DNA from: Candidatus Zhuqueibacterota bacterium
GTDB lineage: Bacteria > Zhuqueibacterota > Zhuqueibacteria > Thermofontimicrobiales > Thiofontviventaceae
Reading direction: 5' to 3'
NCBI GenBank assembly: GCA_014729735.1
Contig: WJJN01000613.1
Coordinates: 1 to 11,589 of the forward strand
DNA length: 11,589 bases
The notes beneath the pieces are model-generated. The model ran no database searches. It saw nothing but the letters and a program-made list of their open reading frames with translations, and was not told where the DNA came from. The translations under genes were made by a program, and so were the position numbers. Positions 1 through 6,986 of the stretch are shown here, in pieces (the stretch's first letter is position 1; every line of letters begins with the position of its first letter).

Positions 1-1136
1 AGTTTTGAAGACGTATCCACACCTGCTGTTGCTGACCTGAATAAACGGTAACTGGCAAAATCCGGATCATCACTTTCGGACCAGTAAAGCTCGATTGCCG
101 GAGTGCTACTTCCGGATTGCACTGAGAGGAACAGTGTCACTGCGCCGGGATCCAGTTGAATAGAAACTCTGCCGGGAGCGGTTACATCGTCAGCTACATT
201 CCCTGCCCGGTCCGTAAAATGTCCTGTCACGATACCATTCATCATTTCCATACCCGAGGGAATGGTGTAATCGAGTTCGTAAATACCGTCGAGAGCGACT
301 GCATCACCGTTATCACCGTCATCATATAGCCGAATATTGAATTTCTGATTTCCAATATCAATCGTCGCTTTTCCGTTTGGTTCTCCGGCGTCCAATTTAA
401 AATGGATTACCTGTCCCGGCGCCATTACCGCTCCGGCGGTATTTTCTGAGATACTGTCAATTGAAGCTCTGGTATCCAGTTCGATTTTGCTGTGTGCGGG
501 ATAGCGGTTGATATTTCCCTCGCTATCACGGAATTTGCCGTACACATGTTTTTCGCCGTCATTCGGGGTGAGTGTCCATGATTTGACCGGTGCAAATACC
601 TCCCATGCTGCATCTGTGAAAGTAGAATCGTTGGCGATCATCATATAATGCGTATTTAAATCCGCGGTCAATTTCAATGTGACAGTCTGGTTGTTTGTAT
701 ATTTTTTACCGTCTTCGATGATAATATCGTAAACGCTCGGTCGGACTCTGATTTCCGCAGAGCGCTCTCCTTCATAACCCGCCGAATCGACTGCCGATAC
801 CTGGTAAAAATAGAGATTCCCGTTCACGACATTTTCGTCTGTGTATTCTTTTGTCGCGGACGAATCCAGAAAAGACGGTTGCTGTTGCATGGAATCACGA
901 CGATAGATAAAATAAACAGCAACGCCGCTGTCGCTTGTAACTGTCCAGGTTAAAGTGACCAGATTGTCGCCGGTTGTCGCATTCAGATTTTGGGGAGCAC
1001 CTAAAAATGCGTTTCCGAAGGGTGTCATTAATTCGGCATGTCGCTTTTCACAAACACTAAAAAGCATCAAACTGATTGCTATAATGCTGAAAAAAACGAA
1101 TTTCGAAAACAGTTGTATTTGAGTGCCTATTAACAT
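1..1136 (-). CDS. Exported multidomain FnIII/Ig-like surface protein (C-terminus off the left edge)
   Basis: The reading frame is open from ATG at 1136 to the window edge (378 codons seen), so the protein is incomplete. A GGAG motif lies 6 bases before the ATG. Residues 10-28 form a hydrophobic signal segment ending LFSVC. Cys29 could be lipidated, but the lipobox is imperfect (Val at -1, Phe at -3). Residues 46-133 read as a fibronectin type III domain (starts APQNLNAT, contains LTWT, ends near VSAVDSAGYEGERS). Residues 136-212 are an Ig-like beta domain of the type with YTNNQTVTL, MMIANDSTF and KFRDSEGN. Residues 222-326 are a second Ig-like domain with an acidic loop DDGDNGDAVALDG and FTDRAGN. 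From about 330 another FnIII-like unit begins (LYWSESDDPDFASYRLFRS). It is the last visible gene of the sugar transferase/PEGA operon, 23 bases after the PEGA gene. Such proteins usually sit on the cell surface as adhesins or scaffolds; the exact function is unknown. Confidence 0.85.
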   Translation of the reverse strand, partial: MLIGTQIQLFSKFVFFSIIAISLMLFSVCEKRHAELMTPFGNAFLGAPQNLNATTGDNLVTLTWTVTSDSGVAVYFIYRRDSMQQQPSFLDSSATKEYTDENVVNGNLYFYQVSAVDSAGYEGERSAEIRVRPSVYDIIIEDGKKYTNNQTVTLKLTADLNTHYMMIANDSTFTDAAWEVFAPVKSWTLTPNDGEKHVYGKFRDSEGNINRYPAHSKIELDTRASIDSISENTAGAVMAPGQVIHFKLDAGEPNGKATIDIGNQKFNIRLYDDGDNGDAVALDGIYELDYTIPSGMEMMNGIVTGHFTDRAGNVADDVTAPGRVSIQLDPGAVTLFLSVQSGSSTPAIELYWSESDDPDFASYRLFRSATAGVDTSSK

Positions 1137-1159
1137 ATGAGACTCCAAAATTCGCTGAG

Positions 1160-1915
1160 TTAGAGATTATTTAGGGGTATCGAAAGAGTAACTGTACTCG
1201 TTCCGTCTCGATATCCTGCCGAAACAGCGGGCAGAGAGCGATCGAACATTTCTTTATCGAAAGACGGGAAGAAAAAAAGTGAATCGAGCACATTGTATAG
1301 CCAAATGCCAGCCGAAGCCCATAGCCAGATCCTGGATTTTTCATACAGATCATCTGCGCGTTGATGCTTGCGAACGACCTGAACCCAATATTCATTGCGA
1401 AGATGATAAAATTGCATATTTGCCTGATATTGATCTACGGCTTGATCGTATTCATCTACTGCCTGATGATAATCATTCAGAGCTAAGACAGAGCCCACAA
1501 TCGAACCGATTTGCAGAAGATTGAGAAAAAGTCCGTATGTTTTCCGCTCCGAGTATATTTGTCCCCAACCGGTAAAAACCATGGATCGCACAAAGGCTTT
1601 GAACCGGGTTTTGGGATTCAGTCGGATTTTTAATAAACCATTCTCGGTTCCCGCGAAAAAATATTCATACTTTCGTTTTTCATATCCGCTTTTAAACGCG
1701 TAAATTTTGTAATTGCCATGAAGTCCGGCTCGCAATTTGAACGGAGCAACACCAACATAAGTGCTTGCCCCTTCGAATTGCACCATTGCACCAGGAGGCG
1801 TGGATTTTACATAAATCGTACCTTGTTTGTTTTGTGCCATCGCAGGAGCCGTTCCAAACATCGACTGACAACCGATGACGAACGTAATGAAAAATATGAT
1901 AATTTGGGTTCGCAT
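1160..1915 (-). CDS. PEGA-domain envelope protein with DUF5683-like membrane region
   Basis: 251 residues. The N-terminus is a signal sequence with two possible cleavage modes: a lipobox FVIGC giving a lipid-modified Cys16, or signal peptidase I after AMA at residue 27. Residues 33-99 match the PEGA domain pattern (GTIYVKSTPPGAMVQFEG, then VGVAPFKLRAG and a tyrosine/glycine-rich beta region), a small surface-layer or envelope beta-sandwich. Residues 101-217 resemble DUF5683: GWGQIYSERKTYGLF at 116-130, a hydrophobic stretch 129-147, a polar helical segment 149-195 with a near-perfect tandem heptad (YHQAVDE/YDQAVDQ), and a second hydrophobic stretch 195-214. So it probably spans the membrane twice, with the PEGA domain outside the cytoplasm. 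The start at 1915 follows an AGGAT ribosome site that overlaps the TAG stop of the sugar transferase gene, 8 bases upstream, suggesting translational coupling. The biochemical role is unknown. Confidence 0.85.
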   Translation of the reverse strand: MRTQIIIFFITFVIGCQSMFGTAPAMAQNKQGTIYVKSTPPGAMVQFEGASTYVGVAPFKLRAGLHGNYKIYAFKSGYEKRKYEYFFAGTENGLLKIRLNPKTRFKAFVRSMVFTGWGQIYSERKTYGLFLNLLQIGSIVGSVLALNDYHQAVDEYDQAVDQYQANMQFYHLRNEYWVQVVRKHQRADDLYEKSRIWLWASAGIWLYNVLDSLFFFPSFDKEMFDRSLPAVSAGYRDGTSTVTLSIPLNNL

Positions 1916-1923
1916 TATTGATC

Positions 1924-2847
1924 CTATATCTTACCAGACAATTTTTTATGGAGTGTTGTAAAGATAATCTTGAAATAAGAAACCAGATTTCCATTTTGAC
2001 AGTATGTCAAATCATAATTTAATTTTGTTCGCACGGATTCAATTGAATAATCATGTCCGCAATTCACCTGCGCCAGACCTGTCAGACCGGGTTTCACTTT
2101 CAGACGTTCGAGATAACAGGGAATCCGTTCCGCCAACTCATTTATGAAGTGAGGGCGCTCGGGGCGCGGACCCACAAAACTCATTTCTCCCTTCAAAATA
2201 TTAATTACCTGAGGCAGCTCATCCAGGTGGGTGTAGCGGAGAATTCTGCCGATTGTGGTGATGCGCGGATCATTGATAGTTGCCCATACCGGACCGCACT
2301 TATTTTCCGCATCAAGTTTCATGGTGCGGAATTTATAAATAGTAAAAGGGGTTCCATACAAATTTTTTCGACGGCGTTCTGTAGTCCTTCTCTCATATGC
2401 AGTGTCGATACTGATCGAGCGCCGTTTCGAATTCCTGCGGTTGCGACCGATTCGCATTTGGGTGTACAATACGGGACCGTTGGAATCGAGTTTTATCAGG
2501 ATTGCAATGAATAAAAAGAGTGCGGTAAACGGAACCAGACAGATAATTGCGCCGGTAATATCAAGTATTCGTTTCATGTAATTGTTTGCATTGCGAAGAA
2601 TGCTGGTTATCTTACCGTTCCTGAAAAAATCAAGAGGAATAAATGTGTAAAGAAATAGTGATATTAAAAGCAGACCCGGAGAAATTATACCGCACCAGAC
2701 AATACGCTTTAACCTGTAGATAGGTCCGGATACAATATGAAGAGGTCTGTTTACGCTGCTCTCTACTTCCATAGGTAAATCTTGTTTGATTTCTGATGTT
2801 GACTGTTTAATAATGTTAACCGTTTTTTTCGCTGTAATCGTTTCCAT
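1924..2847 (-). CDS. Polyisoprenyl-phosphate sugar-1-phosphate transferase (exopolysaccharide/O-glycan initiator)
   Basis: 307 residues, bacterial sugar transferase family (WcaJ/PglC-like monotopic phosphoglycosyl transferases), which move a sugar 1-phosphate from a nucleotide sugar to undecaprenyl phosphate at the inner membrane, the first step of surface glycan synthesis. Visible motifs: membrane segment about 48-70, the re-entrant/amphipathic helix MKRILDITGA at 91-120, GPVLYTQMRIGRNRR, KFRTM at 172-176, GPVWATINDPRITTIGRILR, the catalytic Asp-Glu pair in LDELPQ (D209, E210), GEMSFVGPRPERP at 220-232, and KPGLTGLAQVN at 252-262. Between GRN and GTPF there is an Arg-rich insertion of about 28 residues. 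The protein lacks the large N-terminal four-helix/CoA-binding half of WcaJ. ATG at 2847 is supported by an AGGGGG ribosome site 5 bases upstream. It is the first gene of the minus-strand operon; no other polysaccharide gene is visible, so substrate and polymer cannot be told. Confidence 0.93.
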   Translation of the reverse strand: METITAKKTVNIIKQSTSEIKQDLPMEVESSVNRPLHIVSGPIYRLKRIVWCGIISPGLLLISLFLYTFIPLDFFRNGKITSILRNANNYMKRILDITGAIICLVPFTALFLFIAILIKLDSNGPVLYTQMRIGRNRRNSKRRSISIDTAYERRTTERRRKNLYGTPFTIYKFRTMKLDAENKCGPVWATINDPRITTIGRILRYTHLDELPQVINILKGEMSFVGPRPERPHFINELAERIPCYLERLKVKPGLTGLAQVNCGHDYSIESVRTKLNYDLTYCQNGNLVSYFKIIFTTLHKKLSGKI

Positions 2848-2864
2848 AAATTCCCCCTGAAATC

Positions 2865-2890
2865 TGTATCAGTCCGATACATAGTGTCAA
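2865..2890 (-). promoter_or_regulatory. Operator-like inverted repeat and TTGACA box upstream of the sugar transferase gene
   Basis: On the minus strand a perfect TTGACA lies at 2890-2885. Just downstream, 2865-2881 is a perfect inverted repeat TGTATC-5 bases-GATACA, ending 17 bases before the start codon. The arrangement looks like a regulator site overlapping a promoter. However, the corresponding -10 would be poor (TACAGA after 16 bases) and transcription would then start almost inside the ribosome site at 2853-2858. TTGACA may therefore be fortuitous, with the true promoter further upstream and the repeat acting as a downstream operator or RNA hairpin. Confidence 0.35.
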
Positions 2891-3363
2891 TATTTAGAAC
2901 ACATTTGTTTGATATTAATGTCATATCACATATTTTTAATGCATTTATTTTGAAAATCGTCAAGAAAATCGGAGAGGACAAGATCGAGTGTTAAAAAATG
3001 ACACAGTCTAACAACAGCAGTAACCAGATCGTTGAACACTCAGATTGTTTAATTAAGACATTAATAAACAATAGGTGATAAAAAAGAACAATTATAGAAT
3101 TATAATTTATAATATGTTACCATTTTCAATGATAACTATTTTGCAAGTATTATACCATCACTATTATTATTGAGGTTAATAAATAATTATACTGTAAGAT
3201 TAATAAATTAAATATATTATAAATATCATTAGCAAGATTTTGTAAATATTTTAAACACTTGCACTGTATTTATTTGATACATAAGCGGATATGGTTTTTC
3301 AATCTGTCTCAGAATGAGAGAAAAGAGTGCGGCTTTTAACCGATGAAATTATAGAAAAAGATA
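2891..3363. other. AT-rich gene-free divergent intergenic region
   Basis: No coding frame with a ribosome site or family signature is visible here on either strand. The stretch is visibly far richer in A and T than the flanking genes, especially 3040-3300. It contains the bulged hairpin at 3044-3072, a 15-base AT palindrome at 3099-3113, three copies of TTAATAAA (3061, 3176, 3200), a 7-base inverted repeat GAGTGTT/AACACTC (2986-2992 and 3035-3041), and TCTCA-GAA-TGAGA at 3308-3320. It must carry the control region of the minus-strand envelope operon, but I cannot name a convincing -10/-35 pair for it. Several of the AT-only repeats are expected by chance in such a composition. Confidence 0.6.
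3044..3072. repeat. Bulged 12-bp inverted repeat with GACA loop
   Basis: ATTGTTTA (3044-3051) pairs perfectly with TAAACAAT (3065-3072). After a single unpaired A (3052), TTAA (3053-3056) pairs with TTAA (3061-3064), leaving a 4-base loop GACA. In DNA it could be a dyad for a regulator; in RNA it would be a weak AT-rich hairpin. No U-tract follows, so it is not a typical terminator on the plus strand. Confidence 0.5.
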
Positions 3364-3392
3364 TTGACTTTTTAGTTTGAAATCTTTATAAT
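3364..3392 (+). promoter_or_regulatory. Sigma70-type promoter of pheST
   Basis: TTGACT at 3364-3369 and a perfect TATAAT at 3387-3392 are separated by exactly 17 bases. Initiation would fall near 3399, giving a leader of roughly 140 bases before the pheS ATG at 3538. In that leader I see only a short dyad TATC-TGCG-GATA (3418-3429), no Phe-rich leader peptide with a ribosome site, and no T-box-like terminator/antiterminator, so attenuation is not evident. Confidence 0.8.
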
Positions 3393-3537
3393 ATATGTCA
3401 TTTATATAAATTAAGGGTATCTGCGGATAAACAATTTTAGAAATCGCCAACGGTTTGAAAGTTAATATTTGGATCGACCAGATATATTTTTAAAGCGATC
3501 AGAACAGAGACTCAATTTTCCGGATTGGAGCAATGAA

Positions 3538-4557
3538 ATGAAACAGATTCAACAACAACTGATAGACGATCTATCCAAAGCTTCTTCTATGAAAGAAGTG
3601 GAAGAAATACGGGTTCGCTATTTGGGAAAAAAAGGATTATTAACTCTTCAGTGGAAAAATGCTGATTTTAAAAGCATGTCCCCGGACGAACGAAAAAATT
3701 TCGGTATCGAGTTTAATAAAACAAAAAATCTCGCGGAAGCAAAAATTCGGGAAGCCATGGAAAAACAACAGGCAGCCGGATCGAGATCCATCGATGTGGA
3801 TGCTACTTTGCCGGGAACAGACCGCCGGCTCGGCTGTTTACATCCGATTACGTTGATCCGAATGGAATTGGAGGAAATATTTCACGGGATGGGATTCAAA
3901 GTGCTGGCAGGAAACGATGTCGAAGAGGAGTTTTACAATTTCGATGCATTGAATATTCCGGCGGACCATCCTGCGCGGGAAACACAGGATACATTCTGGT
4001 TGACGAACGGAATGCTGTTGCGAACGCATACATCCGCATATCAGGTGCGTGCTATGAAAAAATTCGGCACACCGTTGCGCGCTATTTTTCCGGGACGCTG
4101 TTTTCGCTATGAATCCGTGGATGCCAGCCACGAAAACACATTTTATCAGTTAGAAGGATTGATGGTCGATATAGATATTTCCATTGCCAATCTGATTGGG
4201 GTTATGAAAACATTGCTTGGAGAAATTTTCCGCAAGGAAGTGACGGTGCGGTTGCGCCCGGGTTTTTTCCCTTTTGTGGAGCCGGGATTCGAGCTGGACT
4301 GCCAGTGCCTCATTTGTGAGGGAAGAGGCTGTCCGACCTGCAAAAGCACGGGGTGGATCGAACTGATTCCATGCGGACTTGTGCATCCGAAAGTATTAGA
4401 ATATGGCAGCATCGATTCCGAAAAATACAGCGGATTCGCGTTCGGACTCGGTTTAACTCGTTTAGCAATGATGAAATTCGGAATTCCCGAAATAAGACTA
4501 TTTAATTCCGGTGATATTCGTTTTTACGGACAATTTCCTGCATCCGGTTCGATTTAA
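3538..4557 (+). CDS. pheS: Phenylalanine--tRNA ligase alpha subunit
   Basis: 339 residues from ATG 3538. This start has GGAG 7 bases upstream and gives the usual PheS N-terminus; the frame is open further upstream to a TTG at 3469, but that has no ribosome site. The catalytic subunit of the alpha2-beta2 enzyme activates Phe and charges tRNA-Phe in the cytosol. Residues 1-85 are the tRNA-binding coiled coil (RVRYLGKKGLLT). Class II core: HPITLIRMELEEIFHGMGF, NFDALNIPADHPARETQDTFWL (134-155), RTHTS, motif 2 FRYESVDASHENTFYQLEG (189-207), RPGFFPFVEPGFELD, and motif 3 AFGLGLTR (301-308). Cys255, 257, 260, 265 and 268 form the CxxC-type cluster found in many PheS. Departures from the common consensus are GND for GPE (125-127), TSA for TSP, FYQ for FHQ, and GLGLTR for GxGxER. 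pheT follows after 12 bases. Confidence 0.97.
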   Translation: MKQIQQQLIDDLSKASSMKEVEEIRVRYLGKKGLLTLQWKNADFKSMSPDERKNFGIEFNKTKNLAEAKIREAMEKQQAAGSRSIDVDATLPGTDRRLGCLHPITLIRMELEEIFHGMGFKVLAGNDVEEEFYNFDALNIPADHPARETQDTFWLTNGMLLRTHTSAYQVRAMKKFGTPLRAIFPGRCFRYESVDASHENTFYQLEGLMVDIDISIANLIGVMKTLLGEIFRKEVTVRLRPGFFPFVEPGFELDCQCLICEGRGCPTCKSTGWIELIPCGLVHPKVLEYGSIDSEKYSGFAFGLGLTRLAMMKFGIPEIRLFNSGDIRFYGQFPASGSI

Positions 4558-4569
4558 AGGAGTAGATAG

Positions 4570-6954
4570 ATGAAAATTTCATTAGAATGGATTTCTCAAT
4601 ACGTCGATATATCTGATTTGGAGCCAGATACAATTGCGAACAATTTGACGATGGCAACGGCAGAAGTAGAAGGCGTCGAAATATTAACACGTACGATTCA
4701 GGGAATCGTAGTTGGTGAAGTTGTCGCCGTTGAAAAAATTTCCAAAGATAAAAATTTAAGCCTGGCGGAAGTCGAGTGTGGCGGAAAGCGGTACATGACA
4801 GTTTGCGGTGCGCCGAATGTAAGAATTGGAATGAAATCCGCGTTTGCACCGCCGGGAGTAACGATCGCCGGTGATTTAAAAATCGAAAAGTCCCGTATCG
4901 CCGGTCATATTAGCGAAGGAATCCTCTGTTCGTCCAGGGAATTGGGGATGAGTGAATTTCACGATATCATTCTGGAAATTCCGGCAGCCGTAAAAACCGG
5001 TACGCTATTGTCAGAAATTATGCCGGAAAAAGATGCTATCGTGGAGATCGACAACAAAAGTCTTACCCATCGACCGGATTTATGGGGACACTACGGATTT
5101 GCCCGAGAGATCGCAGCGATCTTTGGCAGAGAATTGAAACCACTCGATCTGGACGATCTGACTGCATACCAGAGTCTGCCGGAATACCCCCTGGAAATTC
5201 AGGACTATGCCGGATGTCCCTGTTACTGCTGCATGGAAATGAAGCTGGCAGTTCGTCCCTCGCCGCTGCCAATTCAATGGCGGCTGCACGCACTGGGACA
5301 GCGCACATTCAATCTGCTGGTCGATTTAACGAATTACATTATGCTGGAGCTGGCGCAGCCGATGCACGCATTCGATGGCGACAAGCTGAAAGCAGTGAAA
5401 GTCGGTCCTTTTGGTAAAGAGGGTACATTCACAACGCTGGATGACCAGCCGCGAAAAATGCAGTCTAAAGACCTCATGATCTGGAACGAAAAGGAGCCGG
5501 TGGCACTCGCTGGTATAATGGGCGGCGTGAATTCCGAAGTCAGCGAAAGCACATCGAAATTGCTGCTGGAAAGCGCTAATTTTCTCGGTTCTCGAATTCG
5601 CCGCACATCAGTCAGGCTGGGATTGCGCACCGACGCCAGTCAGCGCTTTGAAAAGGATCAGCCGCCGATTAATACAAAAGTGGCAATACAGCGATTTATA
5701 AGCCTTGTGAAACAATCCGGTGCTGATCATGAAATTCTTTCCCGGCTTACCATCGACGGTGATTTGAAAGATGATTTTCGACCGGTGAATGTGTCGGTAG
5801 ATTTTCTGAACGCTCGAGTCGGAATGCAGATTCCAAAATCGGAGATGTTCCGTATTTTGAAATCATTGGGTTTCACGGCAGAAGACAAGGATGATAAAAC
5901 GATCACTGCAGGAATTCCACCATTTCGAAGTGCGAAAGACATATCAATTCCATACGATATTCTCGAAGAAATTTGCCGGGTATACGGGTTCGACAATATC
6001 GAGCCGCAGCTGCCGCAGCAATACACAGAAGCAGTTCATGTAAATGTCAAACTCCGCAATGAGCACAAGGCACGTCGCACTCTGGCGCTGGGACACGGCT
6101 TCATGGAAGTTCATACCTACAGTTGGTTCGATGATTACTGGCTCCAAATGCTTCGCTTCGATCCCGGAAAAACGCTGGTACTGGAAAATCCCAGCGCTGG
6201 CAACATGAGCCGGATGCGGACCACGCTGCTGCCAAATATGTTGAATCTTGTGAGACAAAACAATTTGCACCGCGATGAATTTCGTCTTTTTGAAATGGGC
6301 AGGGTATATCAACCGACTGAAGACGATAAATGCGATGAAACAACCCGTTTATGTGGAATTAGTTACAGACAAACAAAATCCTACAATCTGGAATTGCATT
6401 TCAGAGAATTGCGCGGTATTTTGGAAGATCTGGCACTAGCCACTTCTGCCGGTGATTTATCGCTTTCGCCTCTGGAAGAAACTAAAGATAAAAGCACAAT
6501 TGCAGGTCATCAGGCGAAAATAATGATAAACAAAAATAAGGTCGGTTTTATTGGAATTCCTGAAAATCGAATTTTGAAGGAGTTAGCGCCAAATGCACAA
6601 GTCATTTGGTTCGAGATCGAGTTCGACAAATTTTTCGGACCGATTTATCCTGCTATTAAATACGAGCGATCTTCTGAATTTCCCGGTTCCTGGATGGATT
6701 TTTCCATTGTATGGGATACGGATGCCGGCTATGATAAATTGATCGAAAAAATCGATAAATTCAGCCACCCGCTAATTGTAAAACGTGAGTTCGTCGCGCT
6801 CTATAAGGGGAAGCCGCTGCCGCAGGGCAAGGGGAGTTACTCCTTTCGCTATCTCATCGGTCTTAAAGAACGAACGATTACCGGCGAGGAGATCGAGGAA
6901 TTCAAAAAACAGTATCTGGAATTCCTGAAATCTCAAGAACTGGAATTGAGATAG
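4570..6954 (+). CDS. pheT: Phenylalanine--tRNA ligase beta subunit
   Basis: 794 residues, normal length for bacterial PheT. Start ATG 4570 follows AGGAG by about 7 bases and gives the classic MKIS-EWI--YVD start. Domains in order: N-terminal B1; tRNA-binding OB fold about 41-150 (VVGEVV, VCGAPNVR, ISEGILCSSRELG); B3/B4 editing domain about 205-380 (VDLTNYIMLELAQPMHAFD, ALAGIMGGVNSEV, LRTDASQRFEK); B5 about 402-478 with acidic residues in YDILEEICRVYGFD; catalytic-like core about 490-690 (ENPSAGNMSRMRTTLLPNML, FRLFEMGRVY); and the ferredoxin-fold anticodon-binding domain 697-792 (FPGSWMDFSIVW, LPQGKGSYSFR, RTITGEEIEEF). The editing domain looks intact. Odd points are the OB-fold segment ISKDKNLSLAEV in place of the usual HPNADKL-type motif, DNKSLTHRPDLWGHYGFARE, and four cysteines in CPCYCC (216-221). 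Co-transcribed with pheS. Confidence 0.97.
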   Translation: MKISLEWISQYVDISDLEPDTIANNLTMATAEVEGVEILTRTIQGIVVGEVVAVEKISKDKNLSLAEVECGGKRYMTVCGAPNVRIGMKSAFAPPGVTIAGDLKIEKSRIAGHISEGILCSSRELGMSEFHDIILEIPAAVKTGTLLSEIMPEKDAIVEIDNKSLTHRPDLWGHYGFAREIAAIFGRELKPLDLDDLTAYQSLPEYPLEIQDYAGCPCYCCMEMKLAVRPSPLPIQWRLHALGQRTFNLLVDLTNYIMLELAQPMHAFDGDKLKAVKVGPFGKEGTFTTLDDQPRKMQSKDLMIWNEKEPVALAGIMGGVNSEVSESTSKLLLESANFLGSRIRRTSVRLGLRTDASQRFEKDQPPINTKVAIQRFISLVKQSGADHEILSRLTIDGDLKDDFRPVNVSVDFLNARVGMQIPKSEMFRILKSLGFTAEDKDDKTITAGIPPFRSAKDISIPYDILEEICRVYGFDNIEPQLPQQYTEAVHVNVKLRNEHKARRTLALGHGFMEVHTYSWFDDYWLQMLRFDPGKTLVLENPSAGNMSRMRTTLLPNMLNLVRQNNLHRDEFRLFEMGRVYQPTEDDKCDETTRLCGISYRQTKSYNLELHFRELRGILEDLALATSAGDLSLSPLEETKDKSTIAGHQAKIMINKNKVGFIGIPENRILKELAPNAQVIWFEIEFDKFFGPIYPAIKYERSSEFPGSWMDFSIVWDTDAGYDKLIEKIDKFSHPLIVKREFVALYKGKPLPQGKGSYSFRYLIGLKERTITGEEIEEFKKQYLEFLKSQELELR

Positions 6955-6986
6955 TAGCAGGTCCGGAGTTGTTTTCTTGAAAATAA

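Noticed and set aside
12..20. DnaA-box-like nonamer (GTATCCACA) suggesting an origin
   Set aside because: A single near-match inside a coding region, with no cluster of boxes and no dnaA or dnaN nearby.
2053..2514. 153-codon plus-strand ORF opposite the sugar transferase
   Set aside because: It is antisense to a clearly conserved coding region and its translation shows no domain or membrane pattern; a shadow frame.
2763..2981. 72-codon minus-strand ORF overlapping the start of the sugar transferase gene
   Set aside because: It uses another frame in AT-rich DNA, has no ribosome site, and conflicts with the well-supported start at 2847.
3099..3113. 15-base AT palindrome
   Set aside because: Made only of A and T in a very AT-rich stretch, so expected by chance; no separate function claimed.
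3455..3493. Possible 12-codon leader peptide in the pheS leader (TTG start, one terminal Phe codon)
   Set aside because: No ATG, no ribosome site, only a single Phe codon, and no terminator/antiterminator structures, so it does not look like a pheM-type attenuator.
3469..3537. N-terminal extension of PheS from a TTG start (23 extra residues)
   Set aside because: No ribosome site precedes TTG 3469, while ATG 3538 has GGAG at ideal distance and gives the normal PheS N-terminus.
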